Below the pieces are notes generated by a model. It was not told the DNA's origin. It searched no databases and saw only the letters and a program-made list of their open reading frames with translations. Of a DNA stretch of 21,051 nt, positions 18,715 through 21,051 are shown piece after piece; positions within the stretch are counted from its first letter, which is position 1, and each line of letters opens with the position of its first letter. The stretch lies in the IMG/VR virus record IMGVR_UViG_3300034061_004126, positions 1 to 21,051 of that record; one strand, 5' to 3'. Position numbers and translations under genes: made by a program. The stretch is from a virus.

Positions 18715-19405
18715 CGCTTACTCCGTTTCTTCAGGCCCGGCAGGGCCGCGAGCCGGCCGCTGATTTCGTCATCGGTCAGGGCCACCTTCGGCCGGTACTC
18801 GTCGCCCTGGCGATAGGTGATCAGGAACCGCTCCTCGTCATGCTTGTCGAACTTGCCCACCAGCCCGGCCCGGATGAGGCTTGTCATCCGACCGGCCACG
18901 AGCCAGGGCTGGCCCCAGGGCTCGATCAGGTAGAAGGCCATCCACCGCCGCAGCTGCCGGCGGGTGATCCGCCGCTTGAAGTCCTCCACGTCCCATTCGT
19001 TCATCTCGAGGGCGAGCCGGTAGGTGAACAGCTCCCACGGGTCCGCCCTCAGTCTTTTTTTTCCTCTTCGACCTGTTCTTCCGTCGGGTCTTGCATGAGC
19101 GGGACGCAGAATCGGGCGATCTCGTCGATCACCTTCGGCTCGCTGGCGGCCAGGGCCTCGAGGGCCTCGTCGGTCTGGGGGACCGTCCGCTCGCCGCGCT
19201 CGTCGCAGAGCATCAGCTGAACGAGCCGGGCCGCCAGGGGCGCGTCCCCGCTCTGGTGCTTGTTGCACCACATGCGCCACTGATCCACGTCGCCGCTCGA
19301 CGGGTTGCGGACGAACACCTTCCGCCCGCCCAGCGACTTCACCTCGAGCTCGAGCGGTCCGCCCTTCAGCGCCGCGAGATTCAGCAGTTCATCGAAGGAG
19401 AGCAT
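18657..19405 (-). CDS. Tail assembly chaperone GT, made by -1 frameshift
   Basis: A fusion of the short chaperone (117 codons) and the downstream frame (132 residues) through a -1 shift at the A8 run, giving about 249 residues. The downstream part starts RLRADPWELFTYRL and has EWDVEDFKRRITRRQLRRW then MAFYLIEPWGQPWLV, a helical domain well known in the T half of siphophage G/GT chaperones (MSRRELxxWxAxxxxxPxG type). The frame has no good start of its own; the part of the open frame before the slip site is random antisense-like sequence. It overlaps the tape measure start by 58 nt. The chaperone coats the tape measure protein before tube assembly. Frame use is inference from pattern. Confidence 0.82.
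19049..19405 (-). CDS. Tail assembly chaperone G
   Basis: A 118-residue protein starting MLSFDELLNLAALKGGPLEL, with GGAG six bases upstream. The first half is strand-rich (LEVKSLGGRKVFVRNPSSGD) and the second helical, ending EEQVEEEKKD. Small acidic-tailed proteins of this size lie between the tail tube gene and the tape measure gene in most siphophages and are the first product of the frameshift pair. Its last codons contain the slip site, and the stop comes directly after it. The acidic tail and position fit the G part of the G/GT set. Confidence 0.82.
   Translation of the reverse strand: MLSFDELLNLAALKGGPLELEVKSLGGRKVFVRNPSSGDVDQWRMWCNKHQSGDAPLAARLVQLMLCDERGERTVPQTDEALEALAASEPKVIDEIARFCVPLMQDPTEEQVEEEKKD
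19055..19062 (-). other. Programmed -1 frameshift site (A8 slippery run)
   Basis: On the minus strand a run of eight A lies at the end of the short chaperone gene, read in frame as GAA AAA AAA GAC TGA. A slip back by one base on A-AAA-AAA continues as AGA CTG AGG GCG into the T frame. The stop of the first product lies four bases after the run. A GGG-CCC pair close downstream could form a small stem. The site also suits transcriptional slippage. Reading frames are seen directly; use in cells is inference. Confidence 0.8.
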
Positions 19406-19408
19406 GCG

Positions 19409-19798
19409 TTACTCCAAAACGCCGGTGAGTTGGAACGTGGCGGTCCCGGTCGACCACTGGCCCGACCGGCCGGAGTGGTTGAAGGCCATCAGGATGGCCT
19501 CGCCCGAAATCACGTTTCCCGGGCTATCAAACACGATCTGGGCCTTGAGTCCAGCGTCGGTCGCCTCGAAGGATGGCGGCCCCCAGAAGGTGAACGTGAG
19601 CGTCGGCGGCTCGATGCTGGTCACGTCGTACTGCTTCAGGACCCGGGCATTCGCGCCGGCCCCGAAGACCGGACTATCGACGTGGGTGACCTCGTGGGTC
19701 TCGCCGGCTTTCGACTCAGTGTCGAAGCCGGTCAGGAAGCCGATCGGGATTCCGTTGAATAGGACGGACGTCCCCTGTGAAGAGTAGAAGCCGGGCAT
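19409..19798 (-). CDS. Tail tube-like protein, second copy
   Basis: A 129-residue beta-rich protein starting MPGFYSSQGTSVLFNGIPIG, with GGAGG close upstream. It has IEPPTLTFTFWGPPSFEATD and ends GQWSTGTATFQLTGVLE. The size and strand content match siphophage tail tube proteins. Its opening pattern, MPG followed by GT and then F-x-G, resembles that of the gene just upstream (19811-20203). The tail chaperones follow directly, which is the usual order after the tube gene. Two tube-like proteins in series is unusual. Confidence 0.72.
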   Translation of the reverse strand: MPGFYSSQGTSVLFNGIPIGFLTGFDTESKAGETHEVTHVDSPVFGAGANARVLKQYDVTSIEPPTLTFTFWGPPSFEATDAGLKAQIVFDSPGNVISGEAILMAFNHSGRSGQWSTGTATFQLTGVLE

Positions 19799-19810
19799 CG
19801 GTCCCTCCGA

Positions 19811-20203
19811 TCAGGACCCGGCCTGTTCCTCGCCGTCGATCACTTCCTCGAACGTGGCCGAACCTTCGACATAAGCGTTCGTCTTGCGGGACAGGCCGGC
19901 CGCGGTAACCCGATAGGTGCCGCTGCCGTCGGCCGTGTCCAGTTCGCCCACGGTCCCCTCGTCGATCGACACCGTGTTGTCCACGGAGCGGTAGGCGATC
20001 GTGAACTTCCGCGGGTCGCGCTTGGGCACGATCGGGGCCAGCACCATCACGGCGTCCTCGCCGTGCGCGACGTCGAGCGTCGTCATGTCGAGCCGCTCGC
20101 GGCTGGGGGCGGACGTCTCATAGGAGATGTCCATGCACTTGTAGGTCTCGCCGTCGAACTCGAAGGTCGTCCCGTGAGACGTGACGAAGGTATCCCCTGG
20201 CAT
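19811..20203 (-). CDS. Tail tube-like protein, first copy
   Basis: A 130-residue protein starting MPGDTFVTSHGTTFEFDGET, with AGGAG six bases upstream. It has CMDISYETSAPSRERLDMTT, PRKFTIAYRSVDNTVSIDEG and ends with ATFEEVIDGEEQAGS. Predicted beta-rich with few helices, it fits a tail tube fold. Its start resembles that of the next gene. The two may form a mixed tube, or one could be a tube and the other a cap or tube-linked protein. Which is the main tube cannot be decided by sequence alone. Confidence 0.68.
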   Translation of the reverse strand: MPGDTFVTSHGTTFEFDGETYKCMDISYETSAPSRERLDMTTLDVAHGEDAVMVLAPIVPKRDPRKFTIAYRSVDNTVSIDEGTVGELDTADGSGTYRVTAAGLSRKTNAYVEGSATFEEVIDGEEQAGS

Positions 20204-20206
20204 GGG

Positions 20207-20638
20207 TCACTCCTGGTAGGTGATTTCGACGGTCAGCTCGACGGTGAAGGTCGGTTGCTCGCGGCCCTCGAGGAATCCGGAGTCGCCGTCGGCGACGTCC
20301 ACCACGAGGCATTTTTCGATTGTCTCCCCGTCGGCCGAACCCTTGAACCTGTGGATCGCGGCCGTGATCGCGTCGGCGATCTCCCAGGCCTGGACGTAGG
20401 AGTCGGCGAAAACCGCCACGTTGAACGTGGCCACCGGCGGAACCTCGTCGAACTCCGGGAGGTCGTCGAGGGCATCGGGCAGCAGCTGCTCCCGGATCGT
20501 GGCCGTGCGGTTGTAGATGACGTAGGGGGGGTCGCCGGCCCCGGTCATCTCCACCGGCCAGGCCGTGACCTCGTAACCGCTCCCGCTGCCGGTGGCGTCC
20601 TCGATCGCGGCTTTCAGCCAGACGTGGGGGGAACCCAT
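20207..20638 (-). CDS. Tail terminator-like protein
   Basis: A 143-residue protein from the ATG 20638, with a TGATG overlap of the upstream stop (a GTG at 20641 also fits). It starts MGSPHVWLKAAIEDATGSGS. It has PPYVIYNRTATIREQLLPDA, a strand-rich VPPVATFNVAVFADSYVQAW, and a helix AWEIADAITAAIHRFKGSAD. The pattern of one helix (about 30 residues in from AW) between strands fits the tail completion family (lambda gpU/DUF3168-like), which sits between the neck and tube genes, as here. It caps the tail tube and joins it to the neck. Confidence 0.68.
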   Translation of the reverse strand: MGSPHVWLKAAIEDATGSGSGYEVTAWPVEMTGAGDPPYVIYNRTATIREQLLPDALDDLPEFDEVPPVATFNVAVFADSYVQAWEIADAITAAIHRFKGSADGETIEKCLVVDVADGDSGFLEGREQPTFTVELTVEITYQE

Positions 20639-21051
20639 CACCGCCTCCGGTAGTTCGGGTTTGAGTTTTTGCCGCTGGCCAGTTCACGGGCGGCGGCTTC
20701 GAGGGCCTTCTTCATTTCCGAGACCAGCAGCGACTGGGCCGGGCCTTTCGACGCCTGCCGAAACTGCTCCATAATCTCGCGGGGCCGAATGAACTTCGTT
20801 CCCTGGTCGATCCAAATGGCCTTCCGGCTCTCGAAGCCGGCCTTGAATCCGACCACCCCGTACACGACCCCGTCCCGGTTGCGGCCGATGTATTTCGATT
20901 TGACGGTCGCGGCCCGGCGCAATGAGCCGCCCCGCCGCTTGAAGTTGTCTTTCCTCTGCCCGCGGACGATCGTCGACTGGATCGTTTTCGTGCCGCCTTT
21001 CGGCGTCAGCCGTTTCAGGAGCGGGACCTGCGGGCGGAGAACCCGCTTCAT
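20638..21051 (-). CDS. HK97-gp10-like head-tail connector protein
   Basis: A 137-residue basic protein starting MKRVLRPQVPLLKRLTPKGG; the ATG lies exactly at the window edge, so an earlier start beyond it cannot be excluded. It has TKTIQSTIVRGQRKDNFKRR, VYGVVGFKAGFESRKAIWID and a helical end, SLLVSEMKKALEAAARELA. The pattern of an early basic strand pair and a VGF-x-(A/S) strand, with a mention of W-I-D-x-G-T, fits the HK97-gp10 family of neck proteins. The head genes would lie beyond the right edge. The stop overlaps the next start. Confidence 0.78.
   Translation of the reverse strand: MKRVLRPQVPLLKRLTPKGGTKTIQSTIVRGQRKDNFKRRGGSLRRAATVKSKYIGRNRDGVVYGVVGFKAGFESRKAIWIDQGTKFIRPREIMEQFRQASKGPAQSLLVSEMKKALEAAARELASGKNSNPNYRRR

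Noticed and set aside
1-21051. CRISPR array or Cas gene
   Set aside because: No repeat-spacer pattern; the only tandem repeats are the three 22-bp iterons within a coding gene.

Overview
The window is a 21 kb segment of a temperate, siphovirus-like tailed phage. The host is probably a high-GC bacterium. Several proteins resemble hypothetical proteins I associate with Planctomycetes prophages (the Cys-rich tail-tip genes, the 313-residue replication-like protein, the P27/HNH packaging pair). That host call is inference from protein style, since no host gene is present. All genes except the integrase are on the minus strand. They are packed tightly, often with ATGA, GTGA or TGATG stop/start overlaps, so most are probably translated as coupled operons.

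Layout, read right to left as transcribed. At 21051-16273 is the tail module: HK97-gp10-like neck protein, tail terminator-like protein, two tail-tube-like proteins, the tail assembly chaperone pair joined by a -1 frameshift on an A8 run, the tape measure protein, and a probable distal tail protein. At 16273-14815 are three consecutive cysteine-rich proteins. At 14764-11366 is a cargo set where lysis genes often sit: a metallophosphoesterase, a dATP/dGTP diphosphohydrolase-type protein, a GT25-like glycosyltransferase and a HAD-like protein of the glycan-associated type. At 10457-11365 (plus strand) is a tyrosine integrase. A 284-bp non-coding region follows, with a perfect 18-bp inverted repeat that may belong to the attachment site, then a small excisionase-like protein. 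A sigma70-like promoter whose spacer is covered by a 28-bp near-palindrome starts the leftward early operon at 9852-4866. This operon holds a 22-residue peptide, small unknown proteins, a Sak4-like recombinase ATPase, an SSB-like protein, small DNA-binding proteins and a replication protein. At 4734-1910 come a probable late insertion, RusA, a small HTH protein and surface-protein genes (a KISELP-type and a LamG-type protein). At 1913-1 are HNH endonuclease, TerS and the truncated TerL.

Both ends point at the same missing block. TerL leads out of the left edge toward portal, protease and capsid, and the right edge begins at head-tail connector genes. Integrase and putative att lie in the middle with phage genes on both sides. 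This fits a circular or circularly permuted phage genome lacking only its head genes here, more than one end of an integrated prophage.

The most interesting element is inside the replication gene: three tandem palindromes with centres exactly 22 bp apart, next to a low-GC purine/pyrimidine tract. This is architecturally like the lambda origin inside gene O. No lysis gene, portal, capsid, CI-type repressor, tRNA or CRISPR array was recognised.
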